From NCBI RefSeq assembly GCF_963677685.1, contig NZ_OY782186.1, forward strand, positions 1,488,001 to 1,552,000: a stretch of 64,000 nucleotides of DNA, read 5' to 3'. The notes under the pieces are model-generated. The model saw only the letters and a program-made list of their open reading frames with translations. It had not been told where the DNA came from and ran no database searches. Source of the DNA: an uncultured Bacteroides sp. Lineage in GTDB: Bacteria; Bacteroidota; Bacteroidia; Bacteroidales; Bacteroidaceae. The position numbers were made by a program, and so were the translations under genes. Below, piece after piece: positions 34,812-44,678 of this stretch (its first letter is position 1; the number at the start of each line of letters is the position of its first letter).

Positions 34812-36545
34812 ATGAAAAATGACAAACTATTGAAATCTTTGTTGGCTTTATTGTTTTCGTCTTGTGTATTGGATGTATCCTACTCTTGCACTTCTAGTGA
34901 TCACCTAGGAACTCTTAAACCTGTATCTCAGGGAAAAGCTGTTGCTCTTTTTGATGATTTTAGCTATAAGGGAGAGGATGACTTTTATGAAAAGACCCCT
35001 TTACCTGATGCTAGTAGCTTCTATAACCCGATTTTGCCGGGTTGGTATTCTGATCCCAGTATATGCAGAAAGGGTGACGACTATTTTCTTGTGACTTCAA
35101 CATTTTCTTATTTCCCTGGTGTACCTATTTTTCATAGTAAAGATCTGATGAATTGGCGACAAATAGGAAATGTGCTCAATCGCCCTTCTCAACTTGTTAA
35201 TATGATTGGTCAGCACATTAGTGGAGGTATTTTTGCTCCTGCTATTTCTTATAATCCACATAATGATACCTATTATATGATTACTACTAATGTAGGTGCA
35301 GGCAATTTCTTCGTAAAAACGAAAGACCCGTTTGGAGAGTGGTCTGATCCTATATGGCTACCTGATGTAAAAGGCATTGATCCTTCCTTCTTTTTTGATG
35401 ATAATGGAAAGGCATACATTGTGAACAATGATGAGCCTGAAGGAGAGCCTGAATATAATGGTCATAGGGCTATTAGAGTGCAAGAGTTTGATCCGGCTAC
35501 TGACAAGACTTTCGGCCCTCGTAAAGTACTTATTAATAAAGGAGCACATCCTGAAGATAAACCGATTTGGATTGAAGGTCCGCACATGTACAAGATCAAT
35601 GGACGATATTTCTTAATGTCGGCAGAAGGAGGTACCAGTACATGGCATTCTGAAGTTATTTTTAGTGGTGATTCTCCTATGGGTACCTTTGTGCCATGGA
35701 AAAACAATCCGATACTAACACAAAGGCATTTGAATCCTCAGCGCCCTAACCCTATTACCTGCGCGGGGCATGCTGATTTAGTTCAAACAAAAGAAGGCGA
35801 TTGGTGGGCTGTTTTCTTGGCATGCCGACCTATAGATAATAAGTTTGAAAATTTGGGACGCGAAACTTTTATGATGCCTGTGAAATGGAGTGATGATGGT
35901 TTTCCATATATGACTCAGGGGGACGACTTAGTGCCGATGCTCCTAAAGAGAGAAGGAGTAAAAAGAGATAAGACAGTTACATTTGGTAATTTTGAGGTTA
36001 CGGATGATTTCTCCTCTTCCCAATTAGGACTGGAATGGATGACTTTAAGAACCCCTGGAACTGATCTATATTCTCTGTCAGAAAATCCCGGTTATCTTAC
36101 ACTGAAATGTAGCGATGTAGCTGCTACTGAAAAGAAAACTCCGGCTTTTATCTGCCGTCGCATGCAACATCATAAATTTGAATGCACCACACAGATGCTT
36201 TTTGATCCTTCGGATGATAAATCATCAGCCGGTCTTTTACTCTTTAAAGATGAAACGCATCAATATTTCCTTGCTGTTAGTAAGCAGGGAGACGAAAAAT
36301 GCATTGCTCTTGAAAAGGTCGGAAACTCGGCTAATACAATATTGGCTAGTAAGAATTTTGATAAAGAGGCGAAAGCGATTGATTTGAAAGTTGTATCAAA
36401 AGGACTCTATTATGATTTTTATTATGCTGTAGAAAAAGGTAAATGGCTTTTGTTGAGCGAGAACGTAGATGCCGGATATTTATCTACGAGCAATGCTAAT
36501 GGATTTACCGGAACAACAATTGGCATGTATGCCGTTCAAAAATAA
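34812..36545 (+). CDS. GH43 family xylosidase/arabinofuranosidase, lipoprotein-like
   Basis: A 577-residue exported glycoside hydrolase, first gene of the first xylan operon. The N-terminus has a signal with possible lipobox (DVSYSC, cysteine about residue 26). The GH43 five-bladed propeller spans about 65-365: base aspartate in GWYSDPSICRKGDDYFL, aspartate in KGIDPSFFFDDNGKAY, and acid glutamate in IEGPHMYKINGRYFLMSAEGG. A C-terminal jelly-roll (about 385-575) of the beta-xylosidase type follows. It removes xylose or arabinose side residues or ends from xylan fragments. Start chosen at ATG 34,812 (alternative ATG 34,803); the upstream TTG falls inside the promoter. Confidence 0.9.
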   Translation: MKNDKLLKSLLALLFSSCVLDVSYSCTSSDHLGTLKPVSQGKAVALFDDFSYKGEDDFYEKTPLPDASSFYNPILPGWYSDPSICRKGDDYFLVTSTFSYFPGVPIFHSKDLMNWRQIGNVLNRPSQLVNMIGQHISGGIFAPAISYNPHNDTYYMITTNVGAGNFFVKTKDPFGEWSDPIWLPDVKGIDPSFFFDDNGKAYIVNNDEPEGEPEYNGHRAIRVQEFDPATDKTFGPRKVLINKGAHPEDKPIWIEGPHMYKINGRYFLMSAEGGTSTWHSEVIFSGDSPMGTFVPWKNNPILTQRHLNPQRPNPITCAGHADLVQTKEGDWWAVFLACRPIDNKFENLGRETFMMPVKWSDDGFPYMTQGDDLVPMLLKREGVKRDKTVTFGNFEVTDDFSSSQLGLEWMTLRTPGTDLYSLSENPGYLTLKCSDVAATEKKTPAFICRRMQHHKFECTTQMLFDPSDDKSSAGLLLFKDETHQYFLAVSKQGDEKCIALEKVGNSANTILASKNFDKEAKAIDLKVVSKGLYYDFYYAVEKGKWLLLSENVDAGYLSTSNANGFTGTTIGMYAVQK

Positions 36546-36675
36546 GAGAAAAATAATTGTAAAATTTAAAAACCGATCTAATTTATGAAAGCCAAGTATG
36601 ACAATAGTTAATGGTATTTTTTTATTGATTTGTGAAAGAGAAATGAATTTTATTAATATCTCAAACTAATATTAA

Positions 36676-39600
36676 ATGAAAAATGTAGTAAAACAGATTC
36701 AGAGGACTACTCTCCTTTTTTTGTGTATGCTATTGTATAGTATTACAATATCTGCACAAAGTGGGATTATAGTGAAAGGAATAGTAGTGGATGAAAAAAA
36801 TGAACCGGTGATAGGGGCGAATATCACTTTAAAGGGGAACAATGCAGTGGGTACAATTGCCGACTTGGATGGACATTTCTCTTTAGAAGTTCCTAGCACT
36901 AAATCAATTCTTGTTATTTCATTCATAGGAATGACAACTCAGGAGGTGAAAGTACAGGCAAATAAGCAACTTCATGTTATCTTGAAAGTTGATAATGTGC
37001 AGTTGGGCGAAGTTGTCGTTGTAGGTTATGGTCAACAAAAGAAAGCTAGTGTTGTAGGAGCAATAACTCAAACGACTGGTAAGGTGCTCGAACGCGCGGG
37101 TGGTGTGAGTGATCTAGGATCGGCACTGACTGGTAACTTGCCCGGTGTGGTTACCATGCAAGGTACAGGTATGCCTGGTGAAGAAGAACCGAAAATTGTT
37201 ATTCGTGGTTCCAGTTCATGGAATAATAGCGATCCATTGGTGTTAGTCGATGGAATTGAACGTCCGATGAATTCAGTGGATATTACTTCAGTACAATCTA
37301 TATCTGTATTGAAAGATGCTTCTGCTACAGCTGTGTATGGTGTGAAGGGAGCGAATGGGGTTGTCTTAATTACTACTAAACGTGGTACTGAAGGTAGTGC
37401 GAAAATAGAGATCGGATTTAATGCAACGATGAAAGCTCCATCAAAGCTTCCAAGCAAGCTCGATTCTTATGATGCATTTATGGCTCGTAATACTGCAATA
37501 GAACATGAGTTAGGATTAAGACCTGATTCATGGGCAATGATCCGGTCACAAGAATATATTGATAACTATCGTAATCAGACCACAGTAGAACAGCGAGAAC
37601 GTTATCCGAATGTTGATTGGCAAAAAGCGTTATTTAAAGACAATGCGATGTCTTATAGTGCAAACATAAATGTAAGCGGTGGTACTAAGTTTGTAAAATA
37701 TTTTGCTTCTGCGGATTATGTTCACGAAGGAGATTTATTCCGTCTCTATGACAATAACCGTAATTATAATTCTGGTTATGGCTATAATCGTCTTAATGTT
37801 CGTAGTAACCTTGATTTCAATATAACGAAAACAACGGTATTTAAAATGAACCTATCCGGTTCAAATGGTATCAGAAAAGCTCCTTGGAATAATGGGAGTG
37901 CTACTGAATGGCAGATAGGGCAGCAGTGGGCTGGTGCTTACAACATTGCTCCTGATGTATTCCTTCCACAATATTCAGATGGAAGTTGGGGATATTATCC
38001 GTCTATTTCTAACGTTTCTAATTCAGCTCAGAATTTATCTATTGGAGGAACGATGCAAACGACTACTACCCGTATTAATACGGATTTCATTTTGCAACAA
38101 GATCTGAGCTTTATTACCAAAGGTTTATCTGCGAGAGGTACTGTTTCTTGGGATAATGTTTTTGTAGAGAAAAACAGAGGTATTAATGATACTTATAATT
38201 CAGCACAAACAAAATGGATAGATCCTGTAACTGGTCAAGTAAGATATGGTCAGAATTTTGAATCGAATAATGGATTCGATTGGACGCAAGGTGTGAATTG
38301 GTCTTCTGTAGCTGGAGATGTTGATAATGGTGCAACTGTGCGCAATCTTTATTATCAGGCGCAATTGAATTGGGCGCGCGATTTTAAAAAACATAGTGTA
38401 ACAGCTATGGGATTGTTCAGCCGTCAGGAAAATGCTAGAGGTAGTGTGATGCCGACTTATCGTGAAGACTGGGCATTTCGTACAACCTATAATTATGCCA
38501 ATAAATATTTTGTTGAATATAATGGAGCTTATAATGGATCTGAAAAATTTAGCAAGGAAAACCGTTTTGCTTTCTTCAATTCAGGTGCTCTAGGATGGAT
38601 GATTTCTGAAGAGAAGTTTATGAATTTCTCTAAGAAATGGTTGGATATGTTGAAAATAAGAACTTCTTACGGTGAAATTGGAGATGATAATGTTGGAGGA
38701 GATCAATTTGATTCGAGCAGACGCTGGCTTTATATGAACCAATGGGCATATGGAGGTCATACTAAAATGGATTTAAACCAAAAAGAAAGTATTTATACAT
38801 GGTATCGCGAATCTGGAATCGGAAATGAGGATGTAAAATGGGAAACAGTTAAGAAGTTTAATTTAGGAGTAGACTACTCATTTCTTGATGGTTTGCTTGC
38901 TGGTACTGTAGAAGTCTTTGAGGATAATCGTTCTAACATTTTGATTTGGGGATCAGATCGTGCAATCCCATCTTATTATGGAACAACACCTCCTACTGTA
39001 AATAAGGGTAAGGTGCGTACGAAAGGTTATGAGTTAGAATTGCGCTTAAATAAAACCTTTAGAAACCAACTACACTTGTGGGGTAACTTTAGCATGACTC
39101 ATGCGAAAAACGAAGTGTTAGTGAAAGATGATCAACCACTGAGGCCTAATTATCAAAAAGCAGCAGGATATACTATTGGTCAGTATAGATCATACATTGA
39201 CGCAGGATTTATTCAGAATTATGACCAATTATACGGTAGTCCCGCTTATGATGCGAATGATGCTGATAAATTACCGGGCGACTATTACATTGTTGACTTC
39301 AATGGAGATGGGGTTATTGATAACAAAGACCAGGCTCCTTACGGATATTCCGGGACTCCACAAAATACGTTTAATGCAACACTTGGATTTGAGTGGAAAG
39401 GCTTTAGCGCATTTGTACAATTCTATGGTGTTACGAACGTAACTCGCGACGTGCCATTAAATAGTTTTGGTGGTAAGATGAATACGGTATATGACACAGG
39501 TACATGGTGGTCTAAAGATAATCCTCATGCGGATGTTACAGTTCCTCGTTGGAATTCTACTTTAGGCTATACCGGCACAAAAAATTTATATGACGGTTCT

Positions 39601-39819
39601 TATATCCGCCTTAAAAATGCCGAAGTCTCTTATACTTTTAAGAAAGGTTGGGTAAAGAAAATTGGTCTTAATAATCTGAAGATTTATCTAAATGGTAATA
39701 ATCTTTGGTTGTGGACCAGAATGCCTGATGACCGTGAAGCAAACTTATCAGGGGCAGGTTTTCTAGGAGCTTATCCTACGGTAAGACGTTATAATTTAGG
39801 TATTAAATTCACGTTATAA
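36676..39819 (+). CDS. susC: SusC-like TonB-dependent outer-membrane transporter
   Basis: A 1,047-residue SusC-family transporter. Signal peptide (about 1-28, ending ITISAQS), a carboxypeptidase-D-like regulatory domain (30-110, GIVVDEKNEPVIGANITLKGN), the plug with the family motif GEVVVVGYGQQKKASVVGAI near 113-132 and LVDGIERPMNSVD, then the 22-strand barrel ending YPTVRRYNLGIKFTL. With its SusD partner 8 bases downstream it imports xylo-oligosaccharides across the outer membrane using TonB energy. It follows the GH43 gene by 130 bases without a strong promoter, probably as part of the same operon. Confidence 0.96.
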   Translation: MKNVVKQIQRTTLLFLCMLLYSITISAQSGIIVKGIVVDEKNEPVIGANITLKGNNAVGTIADLDGHFSLEVPSTKSILVISFIGMTTQEVKVQANKQLHVILKVDNVQLGEVVVVGYGQQKKASVVGAITQTTGKVLERAGGVSDLGSALTGNLPGVVTMQGTGMPGEEEPKIVIRGSSSWNNSDPLVLVDGIERPMNSVDITSVQSISVLKDASATAVYGVKGANGVVLITTKRGTEGSAKIEIGFNATMKAPSKLPSKLDSYDAFMARNTAIEHELGLRPDSWAMIRSQEYIDNYRNQTTVEQRERYPNVDWQKALFKDNAMSYSANINVSGGTKFVKYFASADYVHEGDLFRLYDNNRNYNSGYGYNRLNVRSNLDFNITKTTVFKMNLSGSNGIRKAPWNNGSATEWQIGQQWAGAYNIAPDVFLPQYSDGSWGYYPSISNVSNSAQNLSIGGTMQTTTTRINTDFILQQDLSFITKGLSARGTVSWDNVFVEKNRGINDTYNSAQTKWIDPVTGQVRYGQNFESNNGFDWTQGVNWSSVAGDVDNGATVRNLYYQAQLNWARDFKKHSVTAMGLFSRQENARGSVMPTYREDWAFRTTYNYANKYFVEYNGAYNGSEKFSKENRFAFFNSGALGWMISEEKFMNFSKKWLDMLKIRTSYGEIGDDNVGGDQFDSSRRWLYMNQWAYGGHTKMDLNQKESIYTWYRESGIGNEDVKWETVKKFNLGVDYSFLDGLLAGTVEVFEDNRSNILIWGSDRAIPSYYGTTPPTVNKGKVRTKGYELELRLNKTFRNQLHLWGNFSMTHAKNEVLVKDDQPLRPNYQKAAGYTIGQYRSYIDAGFIQNYDQLYGSPAYDANDADKLPGDYYIVDFNGDGVIDNKDQAPYGYSGTPQNTFNATLGFEWKGFSAFVQFYGVTNVTRDVPLNSFGGKMNTVYDTGTWWSKDNPHADVTVPRWNSTLGYTGTKNLYDGSYIRLKNAEVSYTFKKGWVKKIGLNNLKIYLNGNNLWLWTRMPDDREANLSGAGFLGAYPTVRRYNLGIKFTL

Positions 39820-39827
39820 AGTAAAGT

Positions 39828-41762
39828 ATGATGAAAAAAATATATAAAACTTTTCTGCGAACATGTTTCTTCTCCCTTCTATTGGGAACAAGTTTGATGT
39901 CCTGTTCCGATTATTTGGATAAACAACCTGAGGCAACAGTATCCGGTGAGGAAGCATTTAAAAATTTCCGAAACTTTCAAGGATATATCGAAGAGATATA
40001 CAATTGTATACCTGATAAAGAAAAATGTAATTATTGTCCTTCATGGAATTGGGGTGATGACGAGATTTTTAACCCTGAAGCTGACAATCGCATGACTCAT
40101 CAAGCCGATCTTGGTAATTTCCGGGCTTGGCAGTCAACAGGAAATTGGCTATATAAATCTGGTAGTCCATCTTCTGGCGCTGGTTTTGATCACTCTTTAT
40201 GGCCACAATCTTGGTATTGCATTCGTAAGGCGAATCTTGGGCTTGCTAACTTGGATAAACTCACTACTGCTACACAAGAAGAGAAGGATATTATTGCAGG
40301 TCAATTGTATTTCTTTCGTGCATGGTGGCATTTTGAATTGATACAATACTTTGGTGGTTTACCTTATGTGGATCAAGTACAAGATTCAAAGGTGAAATTA
40401 GAGTTACCTCGATTGACCTATCAGGAATGTGCTGATAAAATTGCTGCAGACTTCAGAAAAGCGGCCGACTTGTTACCTCTCAATTGGGATGATACTGATG
40501 TGGGTAAAGATACGCAAGGAAAGAATCAGCTTCGTCTTAATAAAATAATGGCTTTAGGCTATTTAGGTAAAAATTACCTCTGGGCTGGCAGTCCGTTGAT
40601 GAAAAATGGGGCGCAAGTTGGAGGTAGTCAGACTTATAATTATGATGATGCTTATTGCAAAAAGGCTGCTGAAGCTTTTGGAGAACTCTTGGGTTTGGTG
40701 CAAAGTGGACAAACACAATATGAACTAGCTGAATTCAACTATAAAAATATTTACAATCATGAAAAGGCATCTGATGCTGTAAGTTGTTTTTCGGATATTT
40801 TTTATACTACCCGACAGAATTGGTTGATGCCAGGAAGTGTGGAAGCTATTTTTAGAGGACCGTCTCGCGATGCTAACTCAAGTAACTGGAATACCGCGAA
40901 AGTTTTTGGTCCGAAAGTGGCTAATCTTATAACTCAAGATAATGTAATTCATCAACCGACGGCTAATATGGTGAATATGTATGGAATGGCCAACGGGCTT
41001 CCTTTAGATGATCCCAATTCCGGTTTTGATCCGAGCCATCCATTCAAGAATCGTGATCCGCGTTTTTATCATGACATTGTTTTTGATGGTTTCCACTATG
41101 TATATGGTACCTTAACTGCAGAGCAAGAACCTTATCGTTATTGTGAACTTTATACAGGAGGAAATATGAGGCCAGTTGAAAATGCAAGTCGTACGGGATA
41201 TTTTATTCAAAAATTAGTGCCTCATACTTGTAATCAAGGTGATAAAACGTATGATTGGGGTGGAAACTTCCATTGTTATTTACCTTATATGCGTTTGAGT
41301 GATATCTATTTAATGTATGCGGAAGCTTGTGCTTCGTTTGGGGGTGCTAATGGAAGAGCTTCAAATCTTCAACTGACAGCTGAGGGTGCTATCAATAAAA
41401 TTCGTGAACGTTGTGGCGCTGCTCATGTGGCTGCTTCATATGTGAACGATAATCATAAATTCATGGATGAAATTCGACGTGAACGTGCTGTAGAACTAGC
41501 TTTTGAAGGATTTCGTTTCAATGACCTGCAACGTTGGTTGCTACTCACAGAGTATCCTTATACGGTAAAAACATCTCAAGAGTTTGATCGTATGGAGAGT
41601 GCTGATTTCTTTAAAGCAAATGATCCGAGAGATGCAAGAGTTGCCAATTTTAGACAAGAAGTTATTTTGACTCGTAACTTTAGTGTAAAACACTATTGGT
41701 TCCCATTACCGGATAATGATGTATACCTCTATCCGGAATTCCCGCAAAATCCGGGTTGGTAA
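39828..41762 (+). CDS. susD: SusD-like surface glycan-binding lipoprotein
   Basis: A 644-residue RagB/SusD family lipoprotein with signal and lipobox (LMSCSDYLDKQPEATVSGEEAF, cysteine about residue 26, shown in part). Tetratricopeptide-like helices follow (IRKANLGLANLDKL, GQLYFFRAWWHFELIQYFGGLPYVD), and the C-terminal family end has EIRRERAVELAFEGFRFNDLQRW. It forms the lid of the transporter encoded just upstream and binds xylan chains at the cell surface. Two ATGs at the start (39,828 and 39,831) are equivalent choices. Confidence 0.96.
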   Translation: MMKKIYKTFLRTCFFSLLLGTSLMSCSDYLDKQPEATVSGEEAFKNFRNFQGYIEEIYNCIPDKEKCNYCPSWNWGDDEIFNPEADNRMTHQADLGNFRAWQSTGNWLYKSGSPSSGAGFDHSLWPQSWYCIRKANLGLANLDKLTTATQEEKDIIAGQLYFFRAWWHFELIQYFGGLPYVDQVQDSKVKLELPRLTYQECADKIAADFRKAADLLPLNWDDTDVGKDTQGKNQLRLNKIMALGYLGKNYLWAGSPLMKNGAQVGGSQTYNYDDAYCKKAAEAFGELLGLVQSGQTQYELAEFNYKNIYNHEKASDAVSCFSDIFYTTRQNWLMPGSVEAIFRGPSRDANSSNWNTAKVFGPKVANLITQDNVIHQPTANMVNMYGMANGLPLDDPNSGFDPSHPFKNRDPRFYHDIVFDGFHYVYGTLTAEQEPYRYCELYTGGNMRPVENASRTGYFIQKLVPHTCNQGDKTYDWGGNFHCYLPYMRLSDIYLMYAEACASFGGANGRASNLQLTAEGAINKIRERCGAAHVAASYVNDNHKFMDEIRRERAVELAFEGFRFNDLQRWLLLTEYPYTVKTSQEFDRMESADFFKANDPRDARVANFRQEVILTRNFSVKHYWFPLPDNDVYLYPEFPQNPGW

Positions 41763-41807
41763 TCTATTGTTTAGAAAATGAACGTATAATTTATAAATGA
41801 ATAAAAA

Positions 41808-44672
41808 ATGAAATATATACAGACTAAATTCATTTTATGTGCTCTGTTTGCCTCTTCGTCATTGGCGGTTAGTGCGCAAACAACAGAAAATGAGATGGAT
41901 TCATTGAACAGCGAGAAAACCCCGGAGGTACAGGTTGCTTATCGCAAAGTTGCGCAAAGTGATTTATTGGGAGGGGTATCTGTTGTGAATATGGAGAACC
42001 TGATGAAGAAAAACTACAGCACATATAGTTTGGATAATATGCAAGGATATGTAGGTGGTTGGAATGGAAATTCTTTATGGGGCATGGATGGAGATAATGC
42101 AGGGTACCTGGTTTTGGTAGATGGTGTTCCTCGTGATGCTAACAACGTGCAACCTACTGAGATAGCACAGATTTCTTTCTTGAAGAGTGCTCAGGCTGTA
42201 GTTCTTTATGGTAGTAAAGCTGCTAAAGGAGCGATACTTATCGTGACGAAACGTGGTAATACTGAAGGCTTAAATGTTAGTGTTAGAGCTAATACAGGTT
42301 TTCATGTAGCTAAGAGTTTCCCTGAATATTTAGGCTCAGCGGAATATATGACTCTCTATAATGAGGCTCGCTTAAATGACGGTAAAAGTGCTGCGTACAC
42401 TCCCGAACAGATCTATAATCATGGTTCCGGTCAAAATCCATACCGCTATCCTAATATTGATTATTATTCTTCTGATTATATTAGAAAAGCGTATAATCGT
42501 TCAGATGTTACAGCGGAGATTACCGGAGGTAGTAAACGTGCTCGTTTTTATAGTAATATTGGTTATTATCGCGAAGGTGATTATTTTAAATTTGGTAAGG
42601 CTAAGAATAACAATACGAATCGCCTCAATATGAGAGGGAATGTAGATGTGACGATTAACAGTTTCATTACTGCTTTTATTGATGCGAATGCTACTTTTTA
42701 TGATTCTAACTCAGCTAAAGGTAATTATTGGGAGAAAGCAGCTACTGGTAGACCAAACAGACCTGAATATGCGGCACCTCTTATTCCGCTAAGCTATATT
42801 GATCCTAATGCGAGTGGGGTTTGGAACTTAATCAATGCTAGTAATAATATTATTGATGGGAAGTATTTTTTGGGTGGAACTCAAATTGACCAGACAAATA
42901 TTTTTGCCGATTATTATGCGGCAGGTAGTAGCAAATGGACAAGTCGTCAATTTCAATTTGATACCGGTGTTGATATTAACTTGGATAAAATCTTGAAAGG
43001 ATTGGCTTTTCATTCTAGATTTGCAGTAGATTATGCAACGTCATATACTACTTCATTTGATAATAAATATGCGATCTATACTCCTACATGGTCTAACTAT
43101 AATGGACGGGATGTTATTGTTGCTCTGAAAAAAGAAAATAATGACGAAAAGCCGGGAACGCAGAACATTAACGACAGTAAAGATAAACAGACTATCGCAT
43201 TTTCCGGTCAGTTCAATTATGAAAACACTTTTAATAAGGTGCATAATGTTTCTGCAATGTTAATAGCAGCAGGTTATCAACAAACTTTGTCAGAACAATA
43301 TCATCGCATTTGTAATGCAAATATAGCTCTGCAATTGGGTTATAACTATGCAAACAAATACTATGTTGATTTTAGTTCTGCAGTTATTCATTCGGCGAAA
43401 TTGGCTGCAGGTCATCGAAATGCTTTGTCTCCTTCATTAACTTTGGCATGGAGATTAGCTAAAGAGGGATTCCTTGCTGATTCTCCGGTAGTGGATGATT
43501 TGATGTTGAGTGTTTCGGGTAGTATTATAAATCAAGACATTGATCTTGTTGCTGGCTCCGGTGATAATAAAAAAGAATTCTATCTGTATGAAGCTGTTTG
43601 GACTCAAAATGATGGATATGGCTGGTACGATGGTTCATCCGGTAAGTACACAATTCCTTTGCGTGGTGGAAATAAAGACTTAGACTTTATCAAACGCAAA
43701 GAGTTTTCAACGAATCTGAAAGCTTCTCTATGGAAAAAGTTACTCACATTAGATGCTTCGTTTTTTATAAATACTATGGAAGGGTATCTTATTAGCAACC
43801 CTACATTTTATCCTAGTTACTTGAGTACAGGATACCCTGCGGCATCATTCATTCCTTATCTGAATTATAATAGTAATAGACGTATTGGCTTTGACTTCAA
43901 TGTCAATCTGAATAAGCGTTTCGGCGATGTAGATATGACTCTGGGTGTAGCTGGTACTTATTATGATACCAAAGCAACTAAGCGTGACGAAATTCATAAT
44001 GATTATAGAAAACGTGAAGGGCGTCCTATAGATGGTATTTGGGGATTAAAAAGCGATGGCTTTTTCCAGAGTGAGGAAGAAATAGCAAACTCTCCGCAAC
44101 AGAAATTGGGAGGTACTGTAAAACCGGGTGACATTAAATACGTTGATCAGAATAATGATAAAGTAATTGATAGCAATGATGAAGTATTCTTGGGTAAAGG
44201 AGGATGGTATGGCTCTCCTTTTACATTAGGTATTAACTTTACTGCTAAATGGAAAGATTTCACTTTCTTTGCTTTAGGTACCGGCAGTTTTGGAGCTTAT
44301 GGCGTCAAGAATAGCTCTTATTATTGGGTTTCTGGAGATAAAAAGTATTCAGCAATAGTACGTGATCGCTGGACAGAAAGCACGAAGGCTACCGCTACTT
44401 ATCCTCGTTTGACAACGGAGAATGGAAGTAACAATTTCCGGACATCGGATTTTTGGTTGTACAAAACCGACCGCTTTGATTTGGCGAAAGTGCAAATAAC
44501 GTATGATTTACCCAAGCATGTATTACATAATGCTTTTCTCCATGGAGTGTCAGTTTATGTAAGTGGAGCAAATTTACTAACTCTTTCAAAAGAAAGAAAG
44601 CACATGGAAATGAGTGTGGGAAGTGCACCTAAAACACGATTTTATAATATTGGTGTAAAAGCTATATTCTAA
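41808..44672 (+). CDS. susC: Second SusC-like transporter, short form without N-terminal regulatory domain
   Basis: A 954-residue SusC-type transporter. After the signal peptide (ending LAVSAQT) it goes almost directly into the plug (VQVAYRKVAQSDLLGGVSVVNMENL, shown in part; then YLVLVDGVPRDANNVQPTEIAQISFLKSA), so the carboxypeptidase-D-like domain present in the first SusC is missing and the VVVGYG motif is replaced by VQVAYRKV. The barrel is complete and ends FYNIGVKAIF. It pairs with the SusD gene 6 bases downstream. Two SusC/D pairs in tandem are typical of large xylan loci and probably import different oligosaccharide sizes or decorations. Confidence 0.94.
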   Translation: MKYIQTKFILCALFASSSLAVSAQTTENEMDSLNSEKTPEVQVAYRKVAQSDLLGGVSVVNMENLMKKNYSTYSLDNMQGYVGGWNGNSLWGMDGDNAGYLVLVDGVPRDANNVQPTEIAQISFLKSAQAVVLYGSKAAKGAILIVTKRGNTEGLNVSVRANTGFHVAKSFPEYLGSAEYMTLYNEARLNDGKSAAYTPEQIYNHGSGQNPYRYPNIDYYSSDYIRKAYNRSDVTAEITGGSKRARFYSNIGYYREGDYFKFGKAKNNNTNRLNMRGNVDVTINSFITAFIDANATFYDSNSAKGNYWEKAATGRPNRPEYAAPLIPLSYIDPNASGVWNLINASNNIIDGKYFLGGTQIDQTNIFADYYAAGSSKWTSRQFQFDTGVDINLDKILKGLAFHSRFAVDYATSYTTSFDNKYAIYTPTWSNYNGRDVIVALKKENNDEKPGTQNINDSKDKQTIAFSGQFNYENTFNKVHNVSAMLIAAGYQQTLSEQYHRICNANIALQLGYNYANKYYVDFSSAVIHSAKLAAGHRNALSPSLTLAWRLAKEGFLADSPVVDDLMLSVSGSIINQDIDLVAGSGDNKKEFYLYEAVWTQNDGYGWYDGSSGKYTIPLRGGNKDLDFIKRKEFSTNLKASLWKKLLTLDASFFINTMEGYLISNPTFYPSYLSTGYPAASFIPYLNYNSNRRIGFDFNVNLNKRFGDVDMTLGVAGTYYDTKATKRDEIHNDYRKREGRPIDGIWGLKSDGFFQSEEEIANSPQQKLGGTVKPGDIKYVDQNNDKVIDSNDEVFLGKGGWYGSPFTLGINFTAKWKDFTFFALGTGSFGAYGVKNSSYYWVSGDKKYSAIVRDRWTESTKATATYPRLTTENGSNNFRTSDFWLYKTDRFDLAKVQITYDLPKHVLHNAFLHGVSVYVSGANLLTLSKERKHMEMSVGSAPKTRFYNIGVKAIF

Positions 44673-44678
44673 TAAAAA

